DNA of 64,000 nt from Sitta carolinensis (GCA_032173965.1 CM063284.1:118766410-118830409); one strand, 5' to 3'; shown: positions 26,101 through 39,139, counted from the first letter of the stretch. Notes: a model not told the origin generated them from the sequence alone. Numbers and translations: made by a program.

Positions 26101-29100
26101 GTATCTTTGTCCTTTTGTTACCTATACATTCCCTTTTGTTATCTATGCATTCACCCTTGTAGGACTTGGTGGCAAGCCAGGTCCATCCAATGTGCTTCTT
26201 TTTTCCTCGTATTCTTGGAACCCATGTAAATCTTTATGCTTCCATGTGAGCAAGTGGAGGTGGCTTGAGGCAGTATCCACACTGTGGGTCTCTGAGATAA
26301 CTGATAACTAAGGTAAACTAGGCTATCAGGAGTTCAGCATTCACACTGTTCTTCTTCTGGTAGCTGAACTAGTTCGTGGAGGTTTCACTCGGGTACCTGC
26401 TCCAGACTGCACACTTGCAGTGAGCGAGGGCAGCTGCAGGGCCAAAAGAGATAACAGGCCGTGTGCCCTCTGATAGCAGTGCTTCTCCTAAGGACACAGC
26501 TATGGCTGCTGGGTGATGTCTCCTGATGGAACCCTGCCAGCTGCTGGAGTGATAAGTGAACAGGATGTAAACAGCAGGGTTTGGGTCAGACAGTTCATGT
26601 GCACTGAATTCCCCATTCACTTTAAATGCCTTACATGCTAAGTAATTTTTAGAAACTAATCATTTAATAAAGTGAAACTAACCTGAGAATAAGTACTCCG
26701 TATATGGTTACAATAATAAATTTTGGTGTGCGCATGAGGGAGGTAAAGATCTTCATCCTTATGAGGAGGATGAAGTCAGGAAAATAGAAATACATGTATT
26801 GAAATTGCAGATATGGTATTTCACTGCCTGATAATTGCTTTTTTGCTTTGAAATTTCATCGTTCATTTATGCTACTGGCAGAATGCTCGCTTGTGTACTA
26901 GCGTTCCTTTTTAGTATATGCTTCAGTTGATTTAAACCAGTTTTCTTCTGAGCTTCTCTGAAGAATTTCTTTGATGTGCTGTCATTTTTCTGGTTCATGT
27001 TATACACATCCTATGATGTTCATGAAATGATGCAGTTTTCATAATGAAATGATTACAGTTTTTCTACAGTTTTCCATCATTTTAATTTGTGGTGTTTGCT
27101 ATGCTAAAAGAGAGTCCATGTAGTGTTGTTGCAGATGGTGGTTTTGATATTCATTAACCTCTGTGCTCTAGGACATTCTTCTTGTAATATATGGATCATC
27201 ATCTTTGTGTCTGGAGTGCTGTAAAACTGGCAGTTCACTGTGTCACTATGAATGAAGTCTCCTTTTACTTGCCAAGTTCTTACGCTTTGTCAAAAGATAA
27301 TACTAAATCTTTCAGCCGTGTTTAGGTGGCTTGTGGTAGTTTCTGGTGGGTTGGTTAGTTTGCTTGGGAGAAGGGCTTGAAGTATATGTTTGCAATGAAT
27401 CAGTCTTTTAAGTATTCATTTCATTCCTTCAAATTGAAAGACTGTCATCTGAAGAGTTCTGTGGCTGATCTAGCATACAAAAAGAAAGTAGGGAAAAAAC
27501 CATTTCCTCTGTGCAGCTCATGTAAAACTGAACCATTACTCAGACTCCTCTAATAAGCGCAGGCATGCAACTATGAAAATTAGTTAAATGAAATCTATTA
27601 ATATGCATACATTCATTAAGTGTTACAAAACCAGCTTTGGTAAAGAACAGTTACCTGGTGATACTGTTGCTTGCACCTGCATTGTGAGCTTTAAATCTTG
27701 CCCAGCTGGCATTTCTTCCAGTTTTAACTCTCAGGCTTTCAGCTAGTTGCTTTCCCACTTAATATCTTCTCTTACTTGATGTTGTCTATGGTAGCCTATG
27801 TTTTCTCGTCATCTCATGAGTCCAGGGTGTCTAGCAGGACACTCTTTTCTCTAGTACACATCTCTGGGGTGCCACGCTCTGCAGTGCTGAATGCCTGCTC
27901 CCAGCCGGCCCATGCCCAAGCTTCTTCTGTTCCTAATCAGATGCTGGGGTATGAACATAGCCTAACTGGCTGCCAAACAAGAGGCTGGAAGGCAGTGTGA
28001 GAGTAACTCATAGAACAGGGCAGGTGCATATCTGTTTGCACATGGTTGCAGGGTCTTTGTGGCAGCCAGAATCCCTGGTGTTGGGCAGTATTTGCCCAGA
28101 GCTGCTGTTCCTGTGTCTTTGTGAGGCCCATCCACTGCAGGCTGAGGCCTTTCCGAAGGGTGATGTCCTCTGACTGCTCAGTGCTGTGCAGGTGGGTACA
28201 GCCTGCTGGCACTTGGCTTCTTTGACTAAAGCAATTGGCATGTGCCATGTTAACTGCAGTGGCCATCACTTGCTTCCTGAATGAAGTCTAAGTTCAAGGC
28301 TTGATGGACTAAAGGCTAACAATAATTATTAAAAAGATTGCTTCATATCTATTACCGCATCATGTTTGGAGGGTTTTAAACAGACACGTTTGGTTTAACT
28401 GGAGTTAACACTTGGCAAGACACTGCCACAGAATAAGTTTTAATTCCAAACACCATCTCGTCTTAGTGTCCAAACCTCTTGACTATTAACAGTCTGTTCT
28501 GGGGCAAGGAGGTTGTCTTTTCCTTAGTGTGAGGAGGAGGATACAAAGCTTGATGTTAACAGAGATAGGCTAAGATATTTCTTTTGAAGAACTGAAATGG
28601 AAAGCTGTGGCGTTAATATTTGAAGCTGATAGTGAAGTAATGATTTTGTTGCTCAATGACCTGCTGTGTTTTAGAAGTAACTAAAATTTTTTGACTACTC
28701 TTGTCAAGTGGTTTGGGCTGTGCTTTTTGTTTGAATATTTGAATGTGTACAAAAGTTTCTCGGTATATTCATATGGAACAGTATTCACTAGCAAAATTCC
28801 CGTCTGCATTTAAACAAGTCATCTGTATTCCTGCATGCCTTTTCCTTACCGGGTTTTTTAATGCTCTGAGTTTTTTTGTATAGTTCTCTTGATGTTATAA
28901 AATGAGACTTTTGATCTTTGGTCAGGGACAAGGTTTTCATACTAATTTAAGGTCATTTTCAGTAAAGACAGAACTGAATAGTTCATATTGTTGCTACTTG
29001 CTCTTCCTGGGCTTGGAGAAACATGTTAAAGGTACTCTGCATTTCTGTGACCTCTCGCATTTGCAATGGGTTGAGATGGGTCTTTCATTTCTCTTCCCTT

Positions 29101-31259
29101 TTCTCATATTTTCCACCCCCACCACCCAATCACTGATATTCCTTGAGCAAAGGCTTAAAATAGTTGGGATGGCAGCACACTACATGGATTTGTAACATTC
29201 CTTAGAAGCAAAGTACTGCAAAGCAGTGGAAATGAGATTCTTTGTGTGTATTACTGCCCAGAAAACATAAATGGGGAATGCAAGGGAGTTCCTGGGGACA
29301 AAAAATGTCAGAGTGAATGCTGACCTTTAACTTCACTAAAAGGCAAGCTGAGTTTTGTGCATTTCTCTGTGTGCTATGCAGTTAGTTAAACCACCAGGTA
29401 TCCACCTTGACATTAGAATATTAGCCTTTAAAAACTCATCAAGCAAATCTGTAAATTACAATTTATTTAAATTTTAGGACCTTAACAGTGTTTTGCATAG
29501 TATGATGCACTAGACAGATGAATGTGCTGTGGAATTCATTCAGGCAAATTACAATTTAAGGATATGTACTGTGTTGCTAATCTCTAATTACCTACACCAG
29601 AATAGGGAGAGGAACTGCATAAAATTAACAGCTCGACAGCCAGTCTTCAGAGGGATTTTAAGTGTGAGGAAGGGCAAATAGCCACTCTTTGTCAAAGGTT
29701 TAGGGCTTAGGCTGTGTGGACAGGGAGACAGAGTTAAATTATCGCCAAGCCAGGGTCATCTTCTCACCTTTCCTGGGTCGAAGCTGTACTGTAAATCAGT
29801 CCAATAGCTCCACTTAACTGATCTGCTGACAAGTGAATGATTAACTGAAAACTATCAACCAGACAGAAGCGAAACACTGGTCAACAACTTCAAAGTAAAA
29901 TAGCTCTTCAATACAGATTACCTGACTAAATTATTTGCCAATGAGTTATTCTAACTGACTGAAGTTCAGAAGCATTCGGTCTGGGGCTCACCACGAGAAG
30001 TCCTAACAAAGCCTCTTTGAAACCTCTCCATGAATGCAGAGGCAAATACCTTGCCAGATCTGAACAAGCAAGAGAAGGTTGTTGCTACTATGTCAAGTTT
30101 CAGTATCTAGCAGTACCTATCCAAAACCACAAAACTCCAAAATCAGGAAAAGACAGGTAAGGATGGGAAAATTCCTCATTTCTTCATGTGAGGACTCTAC
30201 TGAAATGGAAGCTTGTGTTCCAGTTGACTTGTATCTTGTGTGTACACAGTTACAACACACTAATCAAACACTGACGTATTTTAAAAACTGCCAGACTGCT
30301 TCTCTGATTTGTTTTTGGAGAGTGCTTGGATGACTGTCAGTGCCTGACACATGAGTGTAGTATTATGCAGGAGTACTTCTGCAGCAGGACTGCTCAGAAA
30401 CAGGATCTCCTGAATTGCTTCTTGCCAGATACTTGCCAATACCTGTGGCTGTTGAAATGAGCACCATCATGTCCTGTCAGGCCCAAATATAAGTCTTGTG
30501 AAGACAGGCCTGTAGAATATGGGGCTTCTCCATAATCAGTAGAACAGTTCCTGATGACAACTTGTGGGGGTTTGCGTTCACCCTTGTGTTACATTGGTAA
30601 TACAGTGGAGTGGGCTGCAGTATTTTCACACTTGCTCATTCTTTACATGACCTTTGAAATCCCAAGAAACATTTCAGGTATTTTTGGGGAGGAAGCTAAA
30701 ATGGCATAGGCTTTTAACTCATCCTGAGTGTTACCATTTGCATTAGATATTCCCTGCTTCTTAAGCCTTCTCTGAATGTTTGAAAGCATAGCAGATCCTC
30801 AGAAAACATGAGGCTTTAACTTAATGGGTGTGGTGGTCTTTTCTGTTAAACAGAATCCATGCTAACTCCTGTTTGTCCCACACTTTTAGATCTCATTAAA
30901 AAATAAAGTGAGGAGTGATACTGTCATTAAAGGAGCTTCCCCCCCCCCCATAATTTATATTTTTTAGCTGTTTTATGGCCTCAGTTTGCTCAGGAAAACT
31001 TATCAAGTTACACATAATTTTAAGAAGTTCGGTTGAATTTTAATGGAGATATTGAAACTTACCCCTGAAATTTCAGAGGCTGCAAAAATTGTTCCCTAAA
31101 TAGTGCTAGATATCATACAAACCTATCTCATTTTCCCTGTGTTATTGCTCCTGTCCATACAGAAGGAGAGCTGTCATTACAGCGGCTGGTTGGTTTAATG
31201 ATGGCCTTGCCGGTGGATTGTGGGCATCCCTGGACACACTGAAGAGTTAAACTGAAACC
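23179..31259. other. Non-coding stretch between the LTR and the proximal promoter
   Basis: No exon, RNA gene or named repeat is recognised. It holds the 20-bp duplication at 26111, a C-run at about 30940, and a block at 29440-29900 with a twice-used 13-bp word that may be a conserved element. Probably intron of a distal-promoter transcript, otherwise intergenic. Confidence 0.4.
26111..26151. repeat. 20-bp tandem duplication
   Basis: Two adjacent copies of ccttttgttacctatacatt, the second with two base changes and one extra C. It lies in the non-coding region between the LTR and the proximal promoter. Confidence 0.85.
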
Positions 31260-31699
31260 CCTCGTGTGCGCAGGGGTGTTTTTAAGTTATTTTTACCAGA
31301 GCGTTGCTGTTTTTCCAGAGTTTCTGTGGGGAGCCGCCCAGCAAAAGCAGCAGCATCCCCTAGGGGCTGGGGAGGGGAGAGGGGACCGAAACCTTGGGAT
31401 GAGGGGAAGTGGAAGCTTGCCCCTAAAACAAAACCCGTTTTTTTAAGTTTTGCATTTTAGTGTTGCTATAGAGATCTAATCGGGGCGGGAGGGGGAGAGG
31501 ACCTCCCCTCCCGGCCCTGTCGTACCGCCCGCGGCAGGCCGGGCGCTGGGCTCCGCGGAGCGCTGCGCGGGCGGGCGGGCAGCCTGGCGCCGCGGGCGGG
31601 GAGGGGCGGGAAGCAGCCGAGGAGAGAGGCAGGGAGAGAGGCAGGGAGGGAAGGAGGCAGAGAGAGGGCGGCCGCAGCCTCCGCGCTCAGGCGGAGCCG

Positions 31700-31964
31700 C
31701 CTTTCCCTTTCCCTTTCGCTGTCCGGCGAGCCCCGAGCGCGTTATCCTGCGGGGGCGGGCGATGGCCGCGCGGGGCAGCGGTGGCCGGCGCTGGGCCGGG
31801 AACGGGAGGAACGGCTTAACTTCCTAGAAGTCGAGGAGCCGAGAAACAGTTCCTGGGGTGAAGGCGAGAGAAGCTTGGTTTCGTTCCCGAGGTCCTCGCG
31901 GTGCGGTGAAGCCGGCGGCTGCGCCGGTGAGGAGGAGGAGGAGGAAGAGCAGGAGGAGGTGGAG
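31700..31964 (+). other. SGK3: Probable non-coding first exon of SGK3 (proximal promoter)
   Basis: GC-rich sequence ending GGTGGAG|gtaggt at 31964/31965, a good splice donor right after a GGA-rich tract. A second possible donor is CCG|gtgagg at 31926. The start coordinate is a guess: no initiator can be fixed from sequence. No known coding sequence is seen in it, which fits a 5' UTR exon spliced to the exon at 39101. Confidence 0.45.
31928..31964. repeat. GGA-rich tract at the end of the proximal first exon
   Basis: Imperfect gga/gag trinucleotide repeat running directly into the putative donor. Purine-rich GGA tracts of this kind often act as exonic splicing enhancers; here that is inference. 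Confidence 0.8.
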
Positions 31965-32205
31965 GTAGGTGCGGGTCCGTGGTGTCCCGGGAGCGGAACC
32001 GGGGCGGCCTCTGCGCGGTCGTTCCCGTCCTTCCCCGAGCGGCTCTCAGCCGGGACGTGCTGCTGTTTGGAGAGAGCAGCGCTGAAGCGTCTTAGGCAAC
32101 TCTGCTTTGTCGGGATTCAGGTACCCTTGAGGAATTTAATTTTGTGGAGGTTAATTAGAAGGCTGTTGTAAAGTATTACGGCTAAAGCTGTTTTGACAGC
32201 TCGTC

Positions 32206-32226
32206 TTTTTTTTTTTTTTTTTTTTT
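32206..32226. repeat. 21-nt poly-T tract downstream of the proximal CpG island
   Basis: Uninterrupted T run about 240 bp after the putative first-exon donor of SGK3, in intron 1. Confidence 0.95.
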
Positions 32227-35200
32227 GCGTGTGCGGTGTGTTTATGTGGGTTCTTCTCCTCTAGCAGCTCATAAAGGTGTAACTGCTGCTTCTAAACGTG
32301 CAGTAGTTTTGCAGGATGGAATGCGCCTTTCTTATTCCCCATTAAACTTAAGATACGTTGTCATGCGGGTAGTGCGTTTCAGCACAGCACAGCAGGGTCA
32401 CCTGAATGCCCTTATGGTTCTTCCTGCACTGAACATTTCTGTGAATATCACTTGCTGTAGTATCCTTGTAGCTAAGGTTTGTTTGTAACTTCTTTCAGAC
32501 ATCCCAGGTGGTTTTATAGACACACACAGAATGAGACTGTATTTTTAAGGGTTGCTGTTACTCTATTTTGGATTCTTCTAACCTTAATGTTGTTTCAGTC
32601 TCAGTGTCTAAATATAGTTCTGACTTTTTTTCTTTTTTTTCACCTGCACATCAGTCTCTTCAATGACTGTAATATGAACTAATGGTAAAAACAGAAGCTG
32701 CATATGGAGGAGTATTTTCCTGAAGGCTTTAAGATACTTTAGATTTCAGGAAAAATTGTTACTAGCTTTTGGAAAGCATTTTGGAAAGTTCTCTGTTGTT
32801 AAGGTAGTCTCCATGCATGGTATTTCTTATAACTTAAAGCTAGAAAACTGACCTGTTTCTTAAAAGGTACTTTGAGATCTTCATTTAGATCAAAAATGCA
32901 GCACAATTGACTTGCCTATGTCAGTGAGAAGTAGTGGATGTTTTATAAACCTTGGCAAAGCTGAAGAAGTAGGCACTAGTGGTTACAAGATAATATAGCA
33001 CAATAATAACATAATGTATTAAAATTGCTTTCCAGCCTCGAATTCCTACCTGTGATGTAAATTACAGCCTCACCACATCTGATGTCATTGCACCAAATTC
33101 TGCTTTCTGTACATAAGCCACTAATCTCTGAATCCTTATGAAATGAACCTTCTCATTCTTTGAGCAACACAAAAATGTGTGAGAGTTCAGTGTATGCTTT
33201 ACCTGTGGGAGTCTGTAAACTGTTCCTGAAGAATGGATGTAAAATACTTGCTGTCATTGCACTGATGTGGCACGATGAATCAACTGCTGGTGAGCTGGAC
33301 ATGAAGTTTGTATATTGCTAAAGGGTCTTTCTCCTGCTTGCCCTCTATATTCCAATATTTAAGTTGTTGCCTTTTCATTATGCAACAGCTTTATGGTTCA
33401 AGGCAGCCATCAATTCTGTAAAGCACATACTTCAAAAGTGTGATTTCTGGATTGTGGCCTGTAGTTCGGATTTGCATATTTCATGATGTTGTTATCCAGC
33501 TATATTTTGTTATATATTCTGTTACCCTTTTGCTGATTACAGTACATAAAATCCCAGAACTCTATACATGTTCAATGTGTTAGCAGTAATATCCATCTTA
33601 AAGAGATTGGAATTCTGTATTTATGTAGTGAAACCAAGGGAGAGCAGTTGGTGACTTCTGTTGAAGGTCATGTAAGAACACATCCAGTATATCTGGAATT
33701 GAAATGTGGCATTCCCTCGTTTAATTTTCATCCAGAGGGGTAAAATGAGGCTGGATTATTTTCTTGTGTTTACTGAAGTCTGACTGCCCTCTTACGTAGA
33801 ACTGACTATGTTGCAGGTGGCTGCTGTCAGCTGTCTGTAAGACCTCTGCAAAGTAGCTTATGGTGCTGTTGCTGCAACTCTTGAGCTGTGCTATCCTTAG
33901 GCATCTACATTTAAAATTTAATTTGACTTGGTGCATAGGCAGGCTGAGAAAGCACACCAAGAAGTGTGTAGGTAGCAAGTGTAATGCAAACTGGATTTTT
34001 TTGAATATACTCTGTGTTTGTGTAAGTTGTACCATCTGAGGCGCATAGTGATCCTTGTGGATACTACAGACACAGGCTAAAATTGAAATTATGGAGAGGC
34101 GCTCAGGATTAAAGGACAACTGCCTCTTACTGGCAGTATTTGTTCTTAAGACCCATTTTATTACTCAGGGTTTGCTTACCACAGCAGAGAACTTGTGCTC
34201 TGCCATGTAATAAATATGAATGCAAATAGGTCTAATCCAAGCCATGAATCTTGTTATATGCCAGTCAAGAGTAATTTACTGGAGCTTCTTTTGGGAGGTG
34301 GGGCAGAAGGGATGGTCCTGGGTGCAGTACAGTCGTGGGAAGGTCATGTTTGCCTGACTTCTCCAAAGTAAATTTGACAGAGACAAAGAAAGGATAATCA
34401 CTTATTTCATTCCTTTGGTTGTGTTCTCACTTGCAGTCCTTTCCTCCAAGTATAAAGATTCAGTTGAATTGGACTTTGCCCATGTTGCTGCAGAGGAGTG
34501 GTGCTACTAGAAATTTTTAAAACTGCTAGGTAGTGGGTGGATGTGTAAACAGGGAGCAGGCTTTTTCCTTTATACCAGTGGCTGAATTCTCAACTCTTTC
34601 AAATTGTACTTAGAAGGGAGTGTGGAGATAAGCCAGGGATTGGCTAGAGTATTTTGGGTAGTGCTGTCTTTTTTAATTCAGGTGAAGTCTTGTTAGAGGT
34701 CTGCCCTGGTGTGTAGTGTTACTGCAATAAAAATTGTATGTAATGGGGTATTTGAAAGGATGTCTTCTGTGAATGAAACCTATCTCCAGAACCTTGTTAT
34801 TGAACAACTTCTGGCCATCCCTCTCTTTAGAGATTAACAATCTGTGTTTTGCTTTTGACTTTTTCTGCGGCATTTGACTTCATGTACAGTCCCTCATCCT
34901 GTATTTCTGTTGTACTGGATTCTGAATATCTTGTCTCCCATTTCCTGTGTGTCAGCTGCTTGCCTGGCAACAAGAATGGGACACTATTTCTCCATAGAGG
35001 GGTTGAGAAAAAGTTGACTTTCTGGGTTTTCTACAGGATTGTGTAAGGTCCAGTGATATGTTGAGCCATTATCAGTGTATTTGTGGAGAAGACTGAGGAA
35101 GTGATGAAAAGCATGCCAGAGTTGATACTTTCTCTAAAGTCAGAAGAAGTAGGGTAGTGTTTATAGTGAATAATAGGACTACCTCCTGTGCCTTGCTTTC

Positions 35201-35451
35201 AGTTTCTTTATATGCAGGTTCCTTCTGTGATTGGAATCACAGGTGAGATTTTCAGCGGCTGGTTTAATGATGACTCAGTCCCAAACTAAGTCCCTCAGGG
35301 TAGGTGATTACTGTATAGGAAGTGCCTACACACTGTTCCAGTGTTCTGTTCCAATGGGTATGGATCCTGGTGATTCCTCAAAATGTGTTTGCAGGGAGAG
35401 TCTCTTGGGGGTTTTGTCTGTTCTCATCTCTCCTTCCTGCCTTGGCTTTAG

Positions 35452-35492
35452 AGGTATTTAAAGCAAAGTGGCAGAAGCTGGAGAGGTGCCAG
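35452..35492 (+). other. Candidate 41-nt cryptic or alternative 5' UTR exon
   Basis: A long pyrimidine tract (about 35410-35449) ends ggctttag at 35451, and 41 bp later comes CCAG|gtgagtac. Both signals are strong and correctly oriented for the SGK3 strand. No ATG lies inside. Whether it is used cannot be judged from sequence. Confidence 0.3.
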
Positions 35493-38400
35493 GTGAGTAC
35501 GCAGCTACCTGATATAGCCCTGGACATTCTAGGCAGAGGTTGAAGCATAAGCACCCAGGAAAAGGATCTTTTGATTATGTATCTTTAGGCCATTACTGTT
35601 TAAAAAAGAATATAAAATGTTTCAGTCCAGAATAAAATAGTCTGATTAAACTTCAGAAACCTCTTCTAATACAGTTTGCTTATGTAGAAGCAAGTAAGAG
35701 GAGGATGCCACATACTGCTAAACTATGTCATATTTGCATGTTCCATGCAGCTGTTAGGAGGCTGCACAGAAGATTTTATAGTCAGGCATTCATTTGCTGG
35801 TGTAGTAGATTTGTGTATGCTCTCATGGTGTCAAGGTTCTGCTATTGCCATGCTCTTGCTTCACTGCAGGCAAGGGTCAGCCTGAAAATTGATGTTGTTG
35901 TGGCTTCCTGCAGGAAACGGTGAAAATACTGCTGGCTTTTTGACAGCCCCCATGGAGAGAATGGACTGTGTAACTGTTGATAGGCTTGAAACTGTTCCAG
36001 GAGGATGGGTGACTTCTGATCTACTCTAACCTTTTCTGTGCTTTCTCCTGTTGCAGGCCTCCATACTGCATCAGCTTAAGGTTTAGCTGTTTCTGGACAA
36101 CACTGGTCTCAGCATTAATCTGTCTTGCAGGTTTTCTATATTATCTACATTTTTCACTGGTGGCCAGGTTTGATTTGAGGGGATTTACTTTGATATGTGC
36201 TTTTCTGAAGTTCCCTTCCTCTTTGGTCTGTTGTCAAAGTTGAGCTGAGGGGCTGCTTCTTGTTAGTTCCAGGAAATGCTGTACCCATAGGTAGAGACTT
36301 CCCTGCTGACAGTGTCTGTTAAACTCACTTGTACCTGTCATCCTTCAAAATGCTGTAATTTCCACTCTTGAAGCTGTGGATAAATATGTCTCTACTATCT
36401 TCTCTTCATTATTACTTCATGTAGTTATCACAGCATTAGTAGTTTTACCTGCTATTTAAACTACAGCTGTGTTCCTGACTGCAGCATGGTAAAGATTAAG
36501 GCAAGTCTGTCCCTATTTCTGTAGTCAGACCCATAGTTCAGATGTAAGAAGCTCTCAAGAGCTGATATGCTTGAGGCAAATAGAAATTGAAAGAAAGCTC
36601 TGATCCGCTGGAGCTTAGTGGCAAAGTGAAAATGCAGTTCTTCCAAGTTTGTCAGTTCAGCTTAGCATTGGTGACCCAGGCACGGCTCAGAGGAGATGCC
36701 TCAGGGAAAGAAAATAATCACAGCCAGTGATCTTCCAGGCAGCTTAAAGAAAGAAATGTGAACATTACAGTTTTGGTTTCTCAGATGATTTATTCTTCTC
36801 CCCAGAAAGATGAATAAACTCTTCCTGAATTAATCTGGTTGACACTTCCTCCTTTTGTTTTTCAGAGATCTTTCAACTTCAGATCTGAAATAAAGCTCAG
36901 TCTTCCAGGACTACAGCTTTTAATCCATACGGCTCCTGTACTGGCTTTTAAAACTCTGACACTAAAAATGAGAAACTGAAGTGATGAGAGAAATACAGCC
37001 TGTACTGTGAAAATGAGTACAGGCATCTTGGAAACCTATGTAATGAATGCTGGTTTACAAGAAGAGAAGGACAGTGAGCGATATTAATCAGGGAACACCT
37101 AATCCATTTTAAAGCTTTACTTGTTTTTCTGTGATGAGCAGTAAGACAGATAAAACACAGGGGCTTATGCTCAGTTCCTGATACTGGACCTGAAGTGGCT
37201 AAAGATTGACATAAGTGCTTAGTAAAGTCTAAGCTTAGTGAAACACTTACTGGAAGTGGTGCTTATTGACTGTTTTAGTGGACCTCTTCTGATGGAGAAG
37301 AGCTCAGTTAACCTTTACATCTCAATTTTAGTATGCGGCAATGGGAGAAGAACTCTTAATCTCATGCTGGTATAAAATTGTGGAAGGTGTGCCTTGTAAT
37401 GAAGCTTCTAACAGTCACTCTCCATAGGAGAAGAGAAACCAATTTCAAACTCATAGTCTGTGTAACTGGGTTGAATGAACTGTGTTCTAGTCAAATAAAG
37501 GTGGGGGAGAAGCTTAACCTGCTCAATGTAATTACCTAATTGGTGAAGTAGGGAACAATCAAATTAAGGTAAATGTAGTTGTAGCTAAAAATAGTTTTCT
37601 GAATATCTTGCAGTATGGATGATCTATCACTTAGCTGTGATTACAGTCGTTGAAAACATTTCTTTTTGTTAAAGTCAGATAGATCTTTGAAAATTAACTC
37701 AATTTTAAACAGCAAGACGAGAAATAACAGCATGAAGTTTGATGATCTGGCTGTTGAGAGCAAGAAAAATAGTCAGTTCACTGACTGAGACTAGTTGGAT
37801 ATCAAGAACCAATCTTTTCACTGGATTCCAGGAGCTTTGGCCTTTGTGCCAACATAAATATGGGTGTCTCTCTAATAGCAGAATTGCATGGGATTAGTTT
37901 GTGCTTTTTGGAAATTTATGATATGAAATATAGAGCTCACTTTTATACTTCCCTGTTTTAAGAAAATAGGGAGTTAATGTTGAACTGGGCACTCCTTTTT
38001 CCTCTGGCTGTTTTGAAGGGAACTGGGGTCCCTCTCTTTCCAAAACACTTTTCTCATGCTTGTAAGTTGATCAGACACATCTTGTTCAAAAGCTGTGCTG
38101 CATTCAGTGAGGCAGTTCAGATGGCTGTGCTGTGCAGGCCCAAACAGAGGGTTGTAGCTATGCAGCATTCATTTTGGCTGCTCCTAAGCACTGCTGAAGT
38201 TCCTGTTGTTACCAGTGGGGTCCAGTAAATAAAGTGCTTGTGCTCAGGGCAGGTGTGGAGTCCTTCTATGAGTGGAGAGGCATCTCGTTAACACTAAGCT
38301 GTCTGCCTTTTTGATGGCTTTATTCTCAGTCTCTTGTGTTGCGCCCTTCTCACATTCTGCAAGGAAACTTAACGGCACACTGAAGGGAAAGGGTCACCTT

Positions 38401-39100
38401 ACTCCCTGTGTTCTGCTGAACACAAAATATGCCTGGTAAGGTGAAAGAGGGGCAGAGAAGGTAAATATTCAGACAGACACATGAAGCTACCTGTGTCCCT
38501 CTCTGAAATTCGCATGAAAAATTAGTTTTTCTCATGTTGTCTTTAATCTCTGGTGTGACACTTAAATGCACTCAGGATGTTCTGACAAAACTGAAGTGCC
38601 CTCTGGTAGAGACTCATGCAGTTGAAAATCTTTGGTATTGAAATAAATTGTTCTGAATGTACAAGTTGGTGGCATTTCTCAGATGTGTGATGCCAGGTTG
38701 TCATCTTCAATTACTTCTTCATGCCCTTTGTTCCTACGAAGTATTCTCTGTAGTGGGCCCAAATCTGTTTCCAGTATATCTATGCAGCTCAGTGATTTTT
38801 TGGATGCACTTGTGTCCTTGGAGAGCGTGAGTGATTTCAGTGAAACAACAAAGGACTACAAGCATGAAAGTTTACAAAATAGGCATGATTGTGGCTTTAT
38901 ATGTGCATATTAATGTGCATTTCCTGCTAGCAAAAGTTCTTGTCACACAGGTTTTTAGCACTGTGAGTTAAGAGCTCCTGTACTTAAATTTTTCTTCTAT
39001 GTTCACTTCAAGATAACATGATGGAATTCACATTTCCTCAAGAAAAGCTGCGGATCTTGGATCAGTACCGTTGACGATACCTCCTGATTGCACCACCCAG

Positions 39101-39139
39101 AGCAGGGTCCTGTAACGAATTTGTCACAAGAAACATACC
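39101..39139 (+). other. SGK3: Probable 5' UTR part of the first coding exon of SGK3
   Basis: A pyrimidine-containing stretch ending caccacccag at 39100 is the best acceptor before the start codon, giving about 39 nt of leader in this exon. An in-frame TAA (39113-39115) closes the reading frame upstream. The exact acceptor is inferred; the next AG, two codons further on, is an alternative. Confidence 0.5.

Larger units (their letters stand above)
31470..32060 (+). promoter_or_regulatory. SGK3: CpG island, probable proximal SGK3 promoter
   Basis: Dense CG dinucleotides and very high GC contrast with the AT-rich surroundings. Several GC boxes (gggcggg) cluster at about 31569-31612, where SP-family factors would bind, and a three-fold CCCTTT tract lies at 31700-31718. 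There is no TATA box near it, as usual for a housekeeping CpG promoter. It lies 7 kb upstream of the SGK3 start codon on the same strand, and a splice donor follows at 31965. The assignment to SGK3 comes from position and strand. Confidence 0.75.
32061..39100 (+). other. SGK3: Probable first intron of SGK3
   Basis: Lies between the putative donor at 31965 and the first coding exon. No coding exon is recognisable. One candidate small untranslated exon (35452-35492) has good splice signals on both sides. No named repeat was recognised. Confidence 0.5.

Noticed and set aside
33721..34119. 132-codon minus-strand ORF in the first SGK3 intron
   Set aside because: No motif and no start context or neighbours that would suggest a gene.
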